This document shows positions 34,718 through 46,129 of a DNA stretch of 64,000 bases, in pieces (the first letter of the stretch is position 1; the number at the start of each line of letters is the position of its first letter). Source of the DNA: Trichobilharzia szidati. Its lineage: Eukaryota; Platyhelminthes; Trematoda; Strigeidida; Schistosomatidae. Location of the stretch: the NCBI GenBank assembly GCA_944472155.2, contig OX235272.1:87488020-87552019 (forward strand), read 5' to 3'. A program made the translations under genes and the position numbers. The notes beneath the pieces were generated by a model, which worked only from the letters and a program-made list of their open reading frames with translations, ran no database searches and was not told the origin of the DNA.

Positions 34718-35413
34718 GGCAAAGTTCAACAATAGCGTCCCAAGAGATGCGAACGCATGAGTGATCTAGCCGACCAATCATAAAATTGAGGAATTTTTGC
34801 ATAAAAAATGACGTATATTTAAAAGAAAATGCATAAAAACACATTAAACAGGGTATCTTTCTCTGACATGACTTAAAAATACGTCCCAGTTATAATGAGG
34901 AGTATCAGTTGCTAAGTTAGACTAGTTTCTGTACATGTATTCACCGAGGTGACTACAGATGAGCTGTTTTTGTGAATCGTTTATCTCTCTTATCCTCATG
35001 TGCAGTCTTCCCCAAAAGCCATCGGCTGAATTACTATGGTTTCCAGTAAGAGGATCGACGACTACTTACCAGGAAAATGTGGATAATAAAACAAATTAAA
35101 ATAAATGACATCAACTCTAAATCTATCCCTAATCGTAACCCTAACCTCAATCCTGACCCTAACCCTAATTATGACCCTTATCCTAATCCCAACCCCACTA
35201 CTTACCTTAACCCTAATCCTAACCCTAACGAGCTATTAACACATTGTCTAAACAGTACTTAAAAAGGTGATCTGGATGAAATTTGCTCCTTAGTTGGTGA
35301 ATAGCGTTGATATTTCAGCTATGATAATGACAGGTGCCGTTAGCCAACGACTAGCATGCGTTCAAGGTTATGGGAGCGTTCGCATTTCTGGGACGCTATT
35401 GTTGAACTTCTCC
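34718..35413. mobile_element. Non-autonomous TIR transposon, family 1 (Merlin-like?), complete
   Basis: 696 bp with inverted ends of about 45 bp (imperfect). Left is GGCAAAGTTCAACAATAGCG and right, in reverse complement, is GGAGAAGTTCAACAATAGCG. It is flanked by a perfect 8-bp direct repeat GGATATGT (34710-34717 and 35414-35421). It has no transposase frame. Bases 35100-35235 are degenerate CCCTAA units. The 8-bp duplication with GG ends suggests Merlin, a superfamily known from schistosomes; hAT is the alternative. Confidence 0.8.
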
Positions 35414-35572
35414 GGATATGTACATAAAATTTCCAGAAATCAGTTTATGTTGATTATAAAGTTGACTGTCAGATTAAGGAAATGCAGTAAAACATCTGCT
35501 TAAGAACCAAAGATGCAAACGACTGTTAGAAAAGTGTACAAATCTGTGTTCTGTTTAAATACGTTAACCAAC

Positions 35573-35672
35573 TACACCACATGTGGTCCGGCCAGCGCAT
35601 ACCTTTACCTCCACTAGCCGGATGTGAGCCCCACCCTGTAAAAAAAAACACCACTGCTACCGAAACTTTAAA
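35573..35672 (+). mobile_element. SINE C fragment
   Basis: Matches the body end of the copy at 28312-28497 (CACATGTGGT, CCCTGTAAAAA, ACACCACTGCTA). Confidence 0.5.
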
Positions 35673-35689
35673 ACTGAAGCTTGAACCCT

Positions 35690-36234
35690 TATGTTCTACT
35701 CGGAAAGCAAAGGAAAAAAAAATTTTCTTAACGAAAACGCATTTTTCATGCCTTGGGATATAACTGCATAAGAAAACAGTGATTAGAGAATGAATGTGTC
35801 CAAATTCTATTTCACTCATAATTCTTTTATATGTGGATGAATTAACAGCATGCGTTTATCATACTCACCTACATTAGAAATATTCAGGAAATGTACAAAC
35901 TCTGAACGATAGTTAATTATCAATGTGGCATATAGTAGCAAAAAAATAGGAACTTAATTCAAGGTACACTTTAAGCTACACTTGACCTTGACCGTATTTT
36001 TTCCCGCCATTTTATTCCCACATATTAATTCAAAACAGCTAAACAACGTTATACTTCTTTACAATTATTCACTATTTTTGCGTAGATTCACACAGATTGT
36101 TATAAGAGTGAATGTATACCACATACACATAAACACACACACACACACACACATACGAAAATCGTTAATCTTCACCCTCACCTCATCTGTCGTTTTACAT
36201 ATAAGTAGGTATAGTGCGTGCATAGCTATTAATG
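35690..36234. other. No recognised feature; (CA)n at 36131-36152
   Basis: AT-rich sequence with a CA microsatellite. Confidence 0.5.
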
Positions 36235-38030
36235 TAAACAAAACACGTAGCACCTCAGCGAAAAGTCTCTTTTCCGCGGCGAAACTAATAATAATAACAT
36301 AAATAAGAAAGAATATAAGGCATCTACAATAGTTTTACCATATAAGGAAGGGACATCTGAGGCCTTACGTAGGATTCTCAATAAAGCAGGAATTAGGGTG
36401 GCATTCAAACCGACAAACTCACTCAGATAGGACAAGCTCTGTAGGCTACAGGACCCGGTGGACCCAATTAAACAAAATAATATAATTTACAAAATACCTT
36501 GCAATGACTGTGAGTTAAGTCAACTACATAGGTCAAACTAGTAGATCAGGAGTAGTGAGACTGCCTACAGAACATAAGAATTTAGCTAAGGTTAGGATGA
36601 CTGATCCCACGAAGATAAGTAATTTAGAAAAAAGCTCAGCAATTGCACTGCATGCATTAACACACAACCACACAATAGGGTGGGTGGGAGAGGGTTAAAA
36701 TTCTAAGAAGTAATAAAGGTAGGTGGAGAGAAAGATTGGTTACTGAATCCTTGTTCATCGACTCGACACCCAACACGTGCAATAGGAATGACTCATCACT
36801 CATACCGGAAATATGGAAAATACTACTACCAATCATCATGTGAAGCGATGGAAAATAATGGAATTATATAAACGAAGTTATAAAGTTGCGTGAGTATTGC
36901 CTTGATATGATTATGAGCAGTAATAAATTGTGCTCGGAACGTGGTCATCAGTAAATATTACTATTTAACAACACTGTGTAACTTTATCATTGAGTCTACA
37001 CCCAACACATGCAACAGAAGATATTATTACTACCAGTCAAATCATAGGAGGATAATAAATAATGTTAAAATGTATTTCACTTCACGTACATTATAACATC
37101 CTAACAAGCTACTTATTTTGACTGAAAAAACATCTTATTTCTCGTCTGACTGCATTTGATCAATAACACTCATATTATTATTTCTGAATGTACTTTATCT
37201 TATATTGATTTTTATTCAAATGTCTAATCAAGTTTTACTCATGTATATAAATGAAGCAAAAAGTTGTTTGAGTGACTTGATATGATTATGAGTGGCAATA
37301 ATTTGTGCTCGGAATGTTGTCATCAGTGAATATTACTGTATAACACTGTGAGACTTTATCAAAATAAAATGTTATCTATATTTGAGTTATACTGTAGTGA
37401 GAGCTGTCTACTAGCCAAATTGGTAGACAGTAATTTACGTCAATGTTTACGTTCTCAAGATTTGTCGTGAGAAAATATGAACAAAGATTGATTCAAAACC
37501 GACCACAGCAGACTTTGCGTAGGCGGATGCAGTTAACATATAGAGGATTTGACATTCAAGAAACAGTCACAAATAGATGAAAGATTAACTTTACGTGAGA
37601 AACAACCAATCAGAAGACTGTGTTTGTTTGCTTAACTAAACTATAATAATGTACATGAAAATATATAAATATGCTTTGATTTCCTTAATAAACAATCTGT
37701 TGCCTGGCTCTTGTATTCTGTCGTTACAATACTCTATCACAGTGTCCAAGTTAAATACTTATGGTGATTTCATCTACTTAGCTATACAATCGCAATTATA
37801 TATACTTGTTTTTGTATGTGTGTGTGTGTGAACATCAGGTTTGTCTGATGAGAATAAGTTGGTCAAGACATTTCAAAAATGTGATGAATAATCAAATTGT
37901 AACTAGGGTAGTTTTGGTGGTTGAAGATTGTTAAGGGGCTGGTGGTGGTGATGCGTTGTCAAAAGAACATAGTTATTATTGTCAATCAGCACATAAAACA
38001 AGTTGAATAAGCATAATGCAGTCACATTAT
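36235..38030 (+). pseudogene. PLE family D tract, interrupted by a solo LTR
   Basis: Colinear with 42500-43730 plus 44785-44870. Bases 36310-36700 hold frame-broken GIY-YIG coding (FKPTNSL, then IIYKIPCNDC, RLPEHKNLAKV, SAIALHALTH). A UTR and terminal region follow, with CTATACAATCGCAATTATAT near 37780. A solo LTR (37393-37728) splits it. The RT part is absent. Confidence 0.7.
37393..37728 (+). repeat. Solo LTR with 4-bp target duplication
   Basis: 336 bp, starting TGTAGTGAGAGC and ending GTCGTTACA, flanked by ATAC on both sides (37389-37392 and 37729-37732). The paralogous tract at 43480-43500 is the empty site (GAGTTATGCTCTACCAC). The TATA-like ATATATAAATATGC and AATAAA near the end fit an LTR. 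Confidence 0.85.
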
Positions 38031-38039
38031 AAGATGAAT

Positions 38040-38180
38040 AGTTTCATTAACCAGTGATTCGCCCTTGTTTAGGACTCTTCAGTTATAGGTATCTGTGATC
38101 CTATCAGCGGTCTAACTCAGGACTTTCAGTATGAAAGGTGAACAGTCCAATATTGTCAAGTACTCTCTGGTTTTCAACAC
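38040..38180 (-). mobile_element. SINE A fragment
   Basis: Decayed minus copy of the SINE A tail and head (TTTAGGACTCTTCAG, CTCTGGTTTTCAACA). Confidence 0.45.
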
Positions 38181-38187
38181 TTTTTTC

Positions 38188-38885
38188 GGCCAAGTTAAAC
38201 TTTAAGCACCAATAACTATCATTGGAGTGCGACCGCAACAATGACCTTGAAACGCTCACTGAGCAGGTTAGTGAAACCTGGCAAATAATTTTGTCATCAT
38301 CAGTAAAATATGCTCATCGAAGTTTTGTGTTATTAAATGGGATAACTGGCAAATTTCAGCTTACGTTTGGGAAAGATTAAGTTACGCTTTAAGCCAAGGA
38401 TAAGTTAGGGTTAGGTTAGCCTAATAAAAGGCGGAATTAGGGTTGGCTAAAGTTAGATTACAGTTAGTTTAGGGATATTTTCACGTTAGAGCCAGGTTTA
38501 GGAAAGATTAGAATTATTGTTAGGGTTGGAAGACCTCAATAATTACACGCATAGAATTGGTTATATATAATAGTATTGTACTGTGGTAGAGTTAGCTCCA
38601 TTGTGGGTAACATTCATTCTGATAAGGTCTCACAGTGTTATGCAGTATAATATTTACTGATGACGTTTGAGCACAATTTATTGTATTATTTTAATTTATT
38701 TTATGATACTACCTAACTGGAGCTATTTATCCATTGAAGGAAGGTATCCTCTTTACATTTTCAGTTTTATGCATTTTTTCCATAAATATAAGTATTCCAT
38801 ACACAAAAATGCCTCCTTCACGTGATTGGTACATTCGAGGTCATTAGCTGATTGTAGCTAGTGGTGCTTAAAGTTTAACCATGCC
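38188..38885. mobile_element. Non-autonomous TIR transposon, family 2, second copy
   Basis: Ends GGCCAAGTTAAACTTTAAGC and, in reverse complement, GGCATGGTTAAACTTTAAGC. It shares the interior with 9924-10824 but lacks the foldback. The flanks CTTTTTTC and TTTCTTTC agree at 6 of 8 bases. It contains TTAGGG-like units near 38400-38540. Confidence 0.6.
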
Positions 38886-39059
38886 TTTCTTTCTTTAACT
38901 GATGTAATTAATCGAATCTCTGCAAAACCAATACTTGGAAGTTACTCTAATGATCACTAGTGACCATTCTACATGATGAAGTTGCTTGAAGTTACAGTGG
39001 GTTAACCAAGTCAAGCGTGAGAACAAAAACTCGAAGATGATATAAACTTGCCGTAGCAT

Positions 39060-39215
39060 ATTTTTTTTGTTTTTTGAGTATAGCTTGATTCCACACAGTA
39101 TTTTTGGTACAAGTATGGAGTTTCCAGCATGTGATATATGTAGACCAAATTTTGCAGGTCGACCATTGATATCAGGTGTGCGTCGGCAGGGGATCGAACC
39201 CAGGACCATGTGCAT
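39060..39215 (-). mobile_element. SINE B, 3' part, split by RTE insertion
   Basis: Body and B box (GGTTCGATCCC) of SINE B on the minus strand. The head continues at 39883-39930. GGACCATGTGCAT is repeated at 39203-39215 and 39883-39895, the target duplication of the RTE between them. Confidence 0.85.
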
Positions 39216-39882
39216 TAATTATTACTTTAATATTGTATCCTTTAATTCCTAGAGGAACATAGGGCTTCACCCGTGCGTCTCCATTGCGTTCGGTTCCCTG
39301 CTAGAGTCTTCACATGGCTCCATGTCTGCCCACACGTTTTCATCTCCTCTTCACATGATCTCCTCCAAGTCACCCTTGCACTGACGACCAACTCGCCGCT
39401 TCCCTTTCGGGTTCCACTCGAGCGATGGCTTGTCTAGTGATGTCACTTGATGTTTTCCTCAGAGTATGGCCAATCCACCTCCATTTCTTCCTGCTTATTG
39501 TTTCACAATCGGTTCCTGGTTAGTTCGCTCCAGAGATCTCTGTTGTTGATCTTTTCTGGCCGGCATCTGATCTTGAGTATTGAGCGAAGACAACTGTTAA
39601 TGAAGGTCTGTAGTTTGTTTGGGGTGCTATTTATGACGCGCAGTGCAAGTCTCTGATGCGTATAGTAGCACTGACTTCACATTGGAGTTGAAAATCCGGA
39701 TCTTATTTTTGATGCTGAGTGCTGTTGACCTCCACACAGACTTGAGAGTAGTGAAAGCTTGTCTTGCTTTTCCGATTTTTGCTTTGATATCCTCGTCAGT
39801 CCGCCTGTAGTTGAAACTATGCTTCCCGGTAGGTAAAGGGTTGTTTTTGTTTCATTATGTACTGTTGTTGTTGTTGTTGTTC
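39216..39882 (-). pseudogene. RTE (SR2-like) 3' fragment inserted in SINE B
   Basis: On the minus strand it starts at an (AAC)n stretch near 39855-39880. It runs through [27 protein letters not shown] text near 39480 and the C-terminal tail, ending AGTAATAATTA. 5' truncation and a 13-bp duplication are typical of target-primed insertion. Several frameshifts are present. Confidence 0.8.
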
Positions 39883-39930
39883 GGACCATGTGCATGGTCG
39901 GCAACAGTCCTAACCGTTGTGCCACCGATG
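39883..39930 (-). mobile_element. SINE B head (second half)
   Basis: tRNA-like head with GGCACAACGG (A-box position) continuing the copy at 39060-39215. Confidence 0.75.
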
Positions 39931-39939
39931 CAGAAATTA

Positions 39940-40135
39940 GAATTCATATGCTATTGAATGCTGTTCTAGTGATTGAATCGTCTACGAGTCTTTCATGTGA
40001 CTGGAAAGTCCTGGGTTTGATTCCAGGTGGACTTATAGGTGCTTACTGCTGAAGAGTTGAGAAGAAGGATGTAATAGCTGTTCAGTACTTCTTAGATTAC
40101 AGTAGTTTTCTAAATGAAATCGATTCGTTGTCAAA
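39940..40135 (+). mobile_element. SINE A copy
   Basis: A-box-like AGTGATTGAATCG, B box GGTTTGATTCC, then the tail with GCTGAAGAGTTGAGAAGAAG. Confidence 0.6.
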
Positions 40136-40680
40136 ATCGAAATTTGCCAACAAGATTTATCAAGTTTAGAATTGTTTCAGAAGCGAATTAGTTTTTCTAC
40201 GGTTGATGGTATCAGGCACACTGCTTAGCCATTGATAAGTAGAGATAGAGAAAGCATTATAGAACGAAACTCACACGACATTAATTAGAAGTAGAAGAAG
40301 AAGACGGAGAATTGATTTTTAGATTAAACAAAATGTTTTCACATAAAAGCATGATTTTAAACTTTTATCTGTGAGAATAGAAACTATACAGATTAGTATT
40401 TCACGTCATTTATTTATGTTTAGTTTTATGTATGTCTTTTTGAAAAATAATTCGATAATCTGTTTCTCTCTCTCTCTCTTCTCACCGTCTTCAACTTTCT
40501 ATCGTTAGTTTTACAATTGTTACTATCTTACAGCCTATTGTATGTCACTGAATAGACAGTGATAACTGGCTGAACTGTATCAGTCATGATCACAGTATGA
40601 TTATCAAGCTAGGCGACTTGCTATGATGATGCACTTTGAACTCATGTAACATGGTCTCAAGAAATTATCATTATTATTAT
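40136..40680. other. No recognised feature; short (TC)n at 40465-40480
   Basis: AT-rich, with no supported gene. Confidence 0.4.
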
Positions 40681-40689
40681 TGTTTCCTT

Positions 40690-42335
40690 TTATTCCTAGA
40701 GGAACTTAAGGCTTCAGCAACACATCTCCATTGCGTTTGTTTCTCCGCCAAAGCTTTCATCATCTGGCCCCACGTCTGTCCACATGCTTTCATCATTCCT
40801 CTTCTCATGACCTTCTCCACTTCATGCCAACCTCGCATTGACGACCAACTAACTCGTCGCTTCCCATTCGGACCCCACCCAAGTGATGGCCTGAGGTGTG
40901 ATGTTACTTGATGATGTTCGTTTTCTCAGAGTATGGCCAATCCACCTCCATTTCTTCCTGCATATTTGTTGCACAATTACTTCTTGCTTCCAGAGATCAC
41001 TCCCTGTTGCTGATCTTTTCTGGCCAGCCATGTGATCTTGAGTAATATTGAGCGAAGACAGCTGTTGATGAAGGTCTGTAGTTTGTTCGAAGTGGCCTTC
41101 GTGACGCGGAGTGGTACGGCGTGGCGCCAAGTCTCTGATCCGTACGTATAGTAAGTAGCACTGACTTCACACTGGAGCTGAAAACCCGGTTCTTATTTTC
41201 ATTTTCATACCGACTCAGTCAGTCTTGTTGATCTCCACACAAACTTCTGAGTAATAAAAGCTTGCATTACTTTTCCGATCCTCCCTTTGATATCCTTATC
41301 AGTTCGGTACGCATGTAGTTGAAAGGATGCTTCCCAGGTAGGTAGGTAGGTAGGTAGGTAGGTAGGTAGGTAGGTAGGTAGGTAGGTAGGTAGGTAGGTA
41401 GGTAGGTAGGTAGGTAGGTAGGTAGGTAGGTAGGTAGGTAGGTAGGTAGGTAGGTAGGTAGGTAGGTAGGTAGGTAGGTGAATGAGGTCGCTTCTTTCAG
41501 ACTCCTCCCACTTATGCTGATTGTTATCTGCTGTTGTTGCTTTCGCTGTTGGCCAAGAATCTTCATCACCTCTGTCTTCTCTATGTTCACCTATTTTCTT
41601 CTGTCACCAATTTGTTGCTTTTCACATGTATATCTTCCAGTTTGTGGGAAATCAGACGTATATCATGGGCGAAGTCCAGATCCTCCAAGTATTTTGTGTG
41701 GGTTTACTTTATGCCTGCTTCCTTATTACCCGCTAACTGTCTGCCGCATTATCCAGTCTACCGCAATCAGGAAGATCATTGGAGATAGTAGACAGCCAAC
41801 CTTGTCCAACTCCCGTCTTCACTTCGAAGGACACCGTGAGTTTCCCGTTGTGGATTACTTGGAATGCAGCATCATTGTATAACTGTTGGGTGAGATGTAT
41901 AATTGTTGGCGGCACCCTGAAGTAGCGGGATAGTTTCCAAATCACTTCTCGATCGGCGCTATAGAAGGCCTTTTCAAAGTCAACGAAGTTGAGGTAGAGA
42001 GCTGACTGTCATTCCAAGCTCTGTTCAATGATGATCCGTAGTGTTGCGATCCGATCGATGCATGACTTGTTCCTCCTGAATCCAGCCTGTTCCGGTCGAA
42101 GTTTTTCATCCAGGGTTTGTTTGATTCCCTCCAGGATGATGCGTCTTAGTAGTTTGCTTGGGATAGACAGGAGTATAATGCCGCACCAATTCTTGCATTG
42201 ACTTAAGTCTCTTTGCTTTGGCAGTTTGGATAGGTAACCTTTCTTCCAATCCGGAGGTACGTTGTCCTGTTTTCACGCCTTCTTCAGTAGTGGTGCTGGA
42301 TCGCAAGGAAATCTCTTGATAATGGTTATATATCA
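40690..42335 (-). pseudogene. RTE (SR2-like) ORF2, RT to C-terminus
   Basis: On the minus strand: TGQRTSGLEERLP near 42265, PEQAGFRRNKSCIDRIATLR near 42080, FVDFEKAFYSADRE near 41975 (first RT Asp; D to Y nearby), VGQGWLSTISNDLP near 41800. After a short deletion come [14 protein letters not shown] near 41570, a huge AGGT expansion at 41336-41480, then [14 protein letters not shown] near 40950 and the C-terminal tail. The YADD segment is missing or decayed and several frames are used. It is dead but long for this window. Confidence 0.75.
41336..41480. repeat. (AGGT)36 microsatellite
   Basis: An uninterrupted tetranucleotide array of about 144 bp within the RTE pseudogene, at the position of its Thr-Tyr-Leu codons. 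The length is a multiple of 12, so the minus frame stays open as repeated T-Y-L-P. Confidence 0.95.
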
Positions 42336-42499
42336 CCTAGGTGTATTTGTGTAATATCAAAGGAATTGATTTCGTCTGGAATGTTTGAATCTGCATCATC
42401 TGATGCTAAAGGCAGAGGTGTTACTATACTTGGCTTTTTCTTTCAGTTATGAAAAATAATTCGATTATAGAATGATTCATGGTTTTAAAGAAATAACAT

Positions 42500-43730
42500 G
42501 ATGAAGAAAAAAATTCATGAATAATCCCCATCCAGATATTAATGGAAAAAAACATGTAACAGCTCAGCGGAAAGTCTTTTTTCCGGCGGTGAAACTTATA
42601 ATGATAAAATAAATGAGAAAGAATATAAGACATCTACAATAGTTTTACCATATAAGGAAGGGACATCTGAGCCTACTAGATTTCAATAAAGCAGGAATTA
42701 GGGTGGCATTCAAACCGACAAACTCACTCAGGCAGGACAAGCTCTGTAGGCTAAAGGACCCGGTGGACCCAATTCAACAAAATAATATAATTTACAAAAT
42801 ACCTTGCAATGACTGTGAGTTAAGTCAACTACATAGGTCAAACTAGTAGATCAGGAGTAGTGAGATTATCAGAACATAAGAATTTAGCTAAGGTTAGCAT
42901 GACTGATCCCACGAAGATAAGTAATTTAGAAAAAAAACTCAGCATAGCACTGCTGCATTAAGACACGAGCACACAATAGGGTGGGTGGGACAGAGTTAAA
43001 ATTCTAAAAAGAAATATAGGTAGGTGGAAAGAGAGAGAGATTGGTTACTGAATCCTTGTTCATCGACTCGACACCCAACACAACACATGCTACAGAAATG
43101 ATTCAGTACAAATACCAGAGATATGGAAGATATTATTACTACCAGTCAAATCAGAGGATAATAAATAATGTTAAAATGTATTTCAATTCACATACATTAT
43201 AACATGCTAACAAGCTACTTATTTTGACTGAGAAACATCTTATTTCTTGTCTGACTGCATTTGATCAATAACACGTATTATTATTTCTGAATGTACTTTA
43301 TCTTATATTGATTTTTATTCAAATGTCTAATCAAGTTTTACTTATGTATATAAATGAAGCAAGAAAGTTGTGTGAGTGACTTAACATGATTATGAGCAGC
43401 AATAATTTGTACTCGAAATGTCGTCATCAGTTAATTTTACTGTACAACATACTGTGTGATTTATCAAAATAAAATCTTATCTATTCTGGAGTTATGCTCT
43501 ACCACAGTGCACAAGTTTTATAATATGAAGTCATTCACCTAGCTGTACAATCGCAATTATATATACTTTTTTGTTGTGTGTGTGTACATCAGGTTTGTCT
43601 GATGAGAATAACTTTGTCAAGACATTTCAAAAATGTGATGAATAATCAAAATGTAACTAGGGGAGGGTTGGTGGGTGAAGATTGTTAAGGGGGTGGTGGT
43701 GATGCGTTGTCAAAAAACACAGTTATTAAT
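42500..43730 (+). pseudogene. PLE family D tract, left part
   Basis: Second copy of the tract at 36235-38030. Frame-broken GIY-YIG coding lies at 42640-42990, then the UTR and terminal region with CTGTACAATCGCAATTATAT near 43544. Interrupted at 43730 by another PLE; it resumes at 44785. Confidence 0.7.
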
Positions 43731-44784
43731 TTAGATAAAGCAATAAGAAGACGTAATTTGTCTGAATCGTGTAATTCTTCACTTTGTACAAAAGAGCCTT
43801 AGTAAGGTGCCTTTTCAGTAGAATCCAACGAATATGCACTGAAGACACACTTGATGAGGAAGAAAGAAAGTTGATACAAACTCTGGTTGATAACAATTAT
43901 CCAGACAAGTTCATCAGGAGATATAAAGCAGTCAGAACACCAAGACCCACTCTCCAACTCGCCCCTAAGAAAGACAAGTACATCAAGCTACCCTATATGG
44001 GGCATCTAAGCAGCTTGATAACTAGACAAAGATTGAACGCTGCTGTTGAAAAGACTTTTTATGCAGCTAATATCATAATAATAGAGAATGTAAAGCCAAT
44101 ATATCTATCTAAGCCCTTCGAACATGCGAAAAATGACGTCACATCCCACTGTATTTACCAATTTGAATGTACGTGTGGACACACATACATAGGGAGGACT
44201 CATCAATCTCTGCAAGTAAGGGTTGGCTTCAGAGCATATTCCTAAATGGCTCCAGAAACAAATGGAATCTTCAGAACCTATTAACGGTGAGAACAGGAGA
44301 CCTAGCTCCTCTATTGCGAAACATATTATAGAGACAGGACATAAAATTGACGTTAACACATCTTTTAAACCTATCTATAAAACGTGTTTGGGGCGTATCC
44401 TAAAGTTTGTGGAAGCCCTAGCTGGCAATTAGGAAGTTTAAACCACCTTTATGCGTTCAAAGCAACAATTCGTCATCAAACTAAACCTTCCTTGAGTTAA
44501 ACTTTGTTTTGATAGCAGCCAGGACAGAGATTTAATATTACCTCGCTTCTTTGGTTTAGTAATCTTCATTGTATTTTTTTGACCTTCAGTATGTCCTTTT
44601 AACTTGACCTGGGTCTATTTTCTCACCTCTTGACTCTATTAGTTTCATATGTATTCCTACGACAAGTCCGTGTGTGATCAGATTGTTCGAAATGTGTTGC
44701 GCAAATACACATTACACACGATTCAGACAAATTACGTCTTCTTATTGCTTTATCTAAATTCATAAAGGGAACTAATTGTTTTAA
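43731..44784 (+). mobile_element. Inserted PLE with inverted termini and 12-bp target duplication
   Basis: ACAGTTATTAAT occurs at 43719-43730 and 44785-44796. Inside these, about 45 bases at the left end (ATAAAGCAATAAGAAGACG) are the near-exact reverse complement of the right part (44711-44757). The coding remnant at 43784-44480 lies between them. Confidence 0.8.
43784..44480 (+). pseudogene. PLE protein remnant (linker plus GIY-YIG), one frameshift
   Basis: First frame: CLFSRIQRICTEDTLDEEER, NNYPDKFIRRYKA (PLE signature), then CIYQFECTCGHTYIGRTHQS near 44150. At about 44230 the frame shifts, and the second frame carries SEHIPKWLQKQME, SSSIAKHIIETGHKIDVNTS and VEALAGN. RT is absent. The family differs from A, B and C. 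Confidence 0.8.
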
Positions 44785-45390
44785 ACAGTTATTAATGTCA
44801 ATCAGCACATAAAATAAGTTGAATAAGCGTAATTCAGTCACGTTGTCAGGTGAATAGTTCAATGAGTGAGTTGTGATTAGGATGCACATAGAAACAAAGG
44901 AAAATATGGAATTATGTGAGAGTTCTAAAAATTGCAAATGTTATAAGGAGTTAGAAAGGAAAGAAACAAGCACAAGCACACACAGACATCAAGTCAGTAG
45001 AAGTCAACACGGTTGTTATCATGATAGTAGAAGTGGTTGGATGATTTTATTTTGTATACATTAATCTGGTTACTCTAACTGAATGGTTAAGGCTTCAGCA
45101 ATGCAAAGGAGACGAAAGCATATCGTCTCTGGTAGGTCATTCTTCACTTTGTAGATTACTTTGAAGGAGGAGGTGTTTGTTTTCGATGGAATGACCAGTG
45201 TTGTTGACGAGATGTTTGATTATTGCACTCCTTATACAACCGCTACTCATTCTTGAAATAGTTATAAACTGAATTAATAAACATTGGTGATCTTAAGGTA
45301 TTCACTAGACAAGATAAGTAAACGTACAGAAGATTTGATAATTTCATCGCTTCACCTGTGTTTTCTTGGATGAGCATATAAGAAATGATA
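44785..45390 (-). pseudogene. PLE tract, right part, with family B coding in minus
   Basis: After the insertion the host tract resumes (ATGTCAATCAGCACATAAAA), followed by a minus-strand PLE B C-terminal piece at 45070-45260. Its reverse complement recurs at 47465-48090. Confidence 0.6.
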
Positions 45391-45399
45391 ACAAACCAA

Positions 45400-46085
45400 A
45401 TTAATCTCTCATTCATTCCCGCTTAGTAGAATGATTACAAACAGAACAGGCGGTCAATGATGATTTGAATTCCCCGATGGCAGTTTGCCTTAAGTGCTTG
45501 AACAGGGATGTTATTATCATACAGAGGTTACGTTTGGCTGTTTGAAAAGTGTTTTATCGATTTTTTTTGACACATTCGAAATATCTATTATGGTGTTTGG
45601 TATACTATGCGCGAAAACACATTGCGTTTGCTTTTTATCCTTAACTGTCTTCGTTTTGTAGTACAGTGATGCTTACCTACGTACACGTTATACAAAAAGT
45701 ACATGCAAAATAATAAATATAGAATATGAGTGTGAATATGAAAGATTCTGTGTGCGACTTCTGATGTTCTTTCTTTATACGGTGAACGCAGGAATTACTG
45801 ATATCTTATGTACTTTTTATATTTTTCATTTTTTAAAATTTCTGATTCTGTTACTGAAACTGTCAAATGCGCAATTAGACGTAACAACTATCCTCTTTCA
45901 AAATTCATTTAAAAGTACTTACAAACTCACAATAATAATCATAATACAAATTATGTTGCAAATACCTCCCCTAGTTAACTAGCTCTCTAGTTTTCCAGTT
46001 GGTCCCAAGATCAGGGAAAAAGTGGGATGGTTGAGCGTGGGGCAAGCAACCCTACACCACTAAATCTATCAAACTGCTAGAGAAA
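45400..46085. other. No recognised feature
   Basis: AT-rich, with no supported gene. Confidence 0.4.
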
Positions 46086-46089
46086 CTTC

Positions 46090-46090
46090 A

Positions 46091-46117
<27 letters not shown>
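46090..46117. repeat. (AC)n microsatellite
   Basis: About fourteen AC units. Confidence 0.9.
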
Positions 46118-46121
<4 letters not shown>

Positions 46122-46129
46122 ACATGTTA

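Noticed and set aside
35077..35262. Plus frame rich in Asn-Pro repeats
   Set aside because: It is the translation of degenerate CCCTAA repeats inside the TIR element.
41267..41590. Repetitive T-Y-L-P protein on the minus strand
   Set aside because: It arises from the AGGT microsatellite within an RTE pseudogene.
41478..41882. Plus-strand frame of 134 codons
   Set aside because: It is the antisense shadow of the RTE pseudogene on the minus strand.
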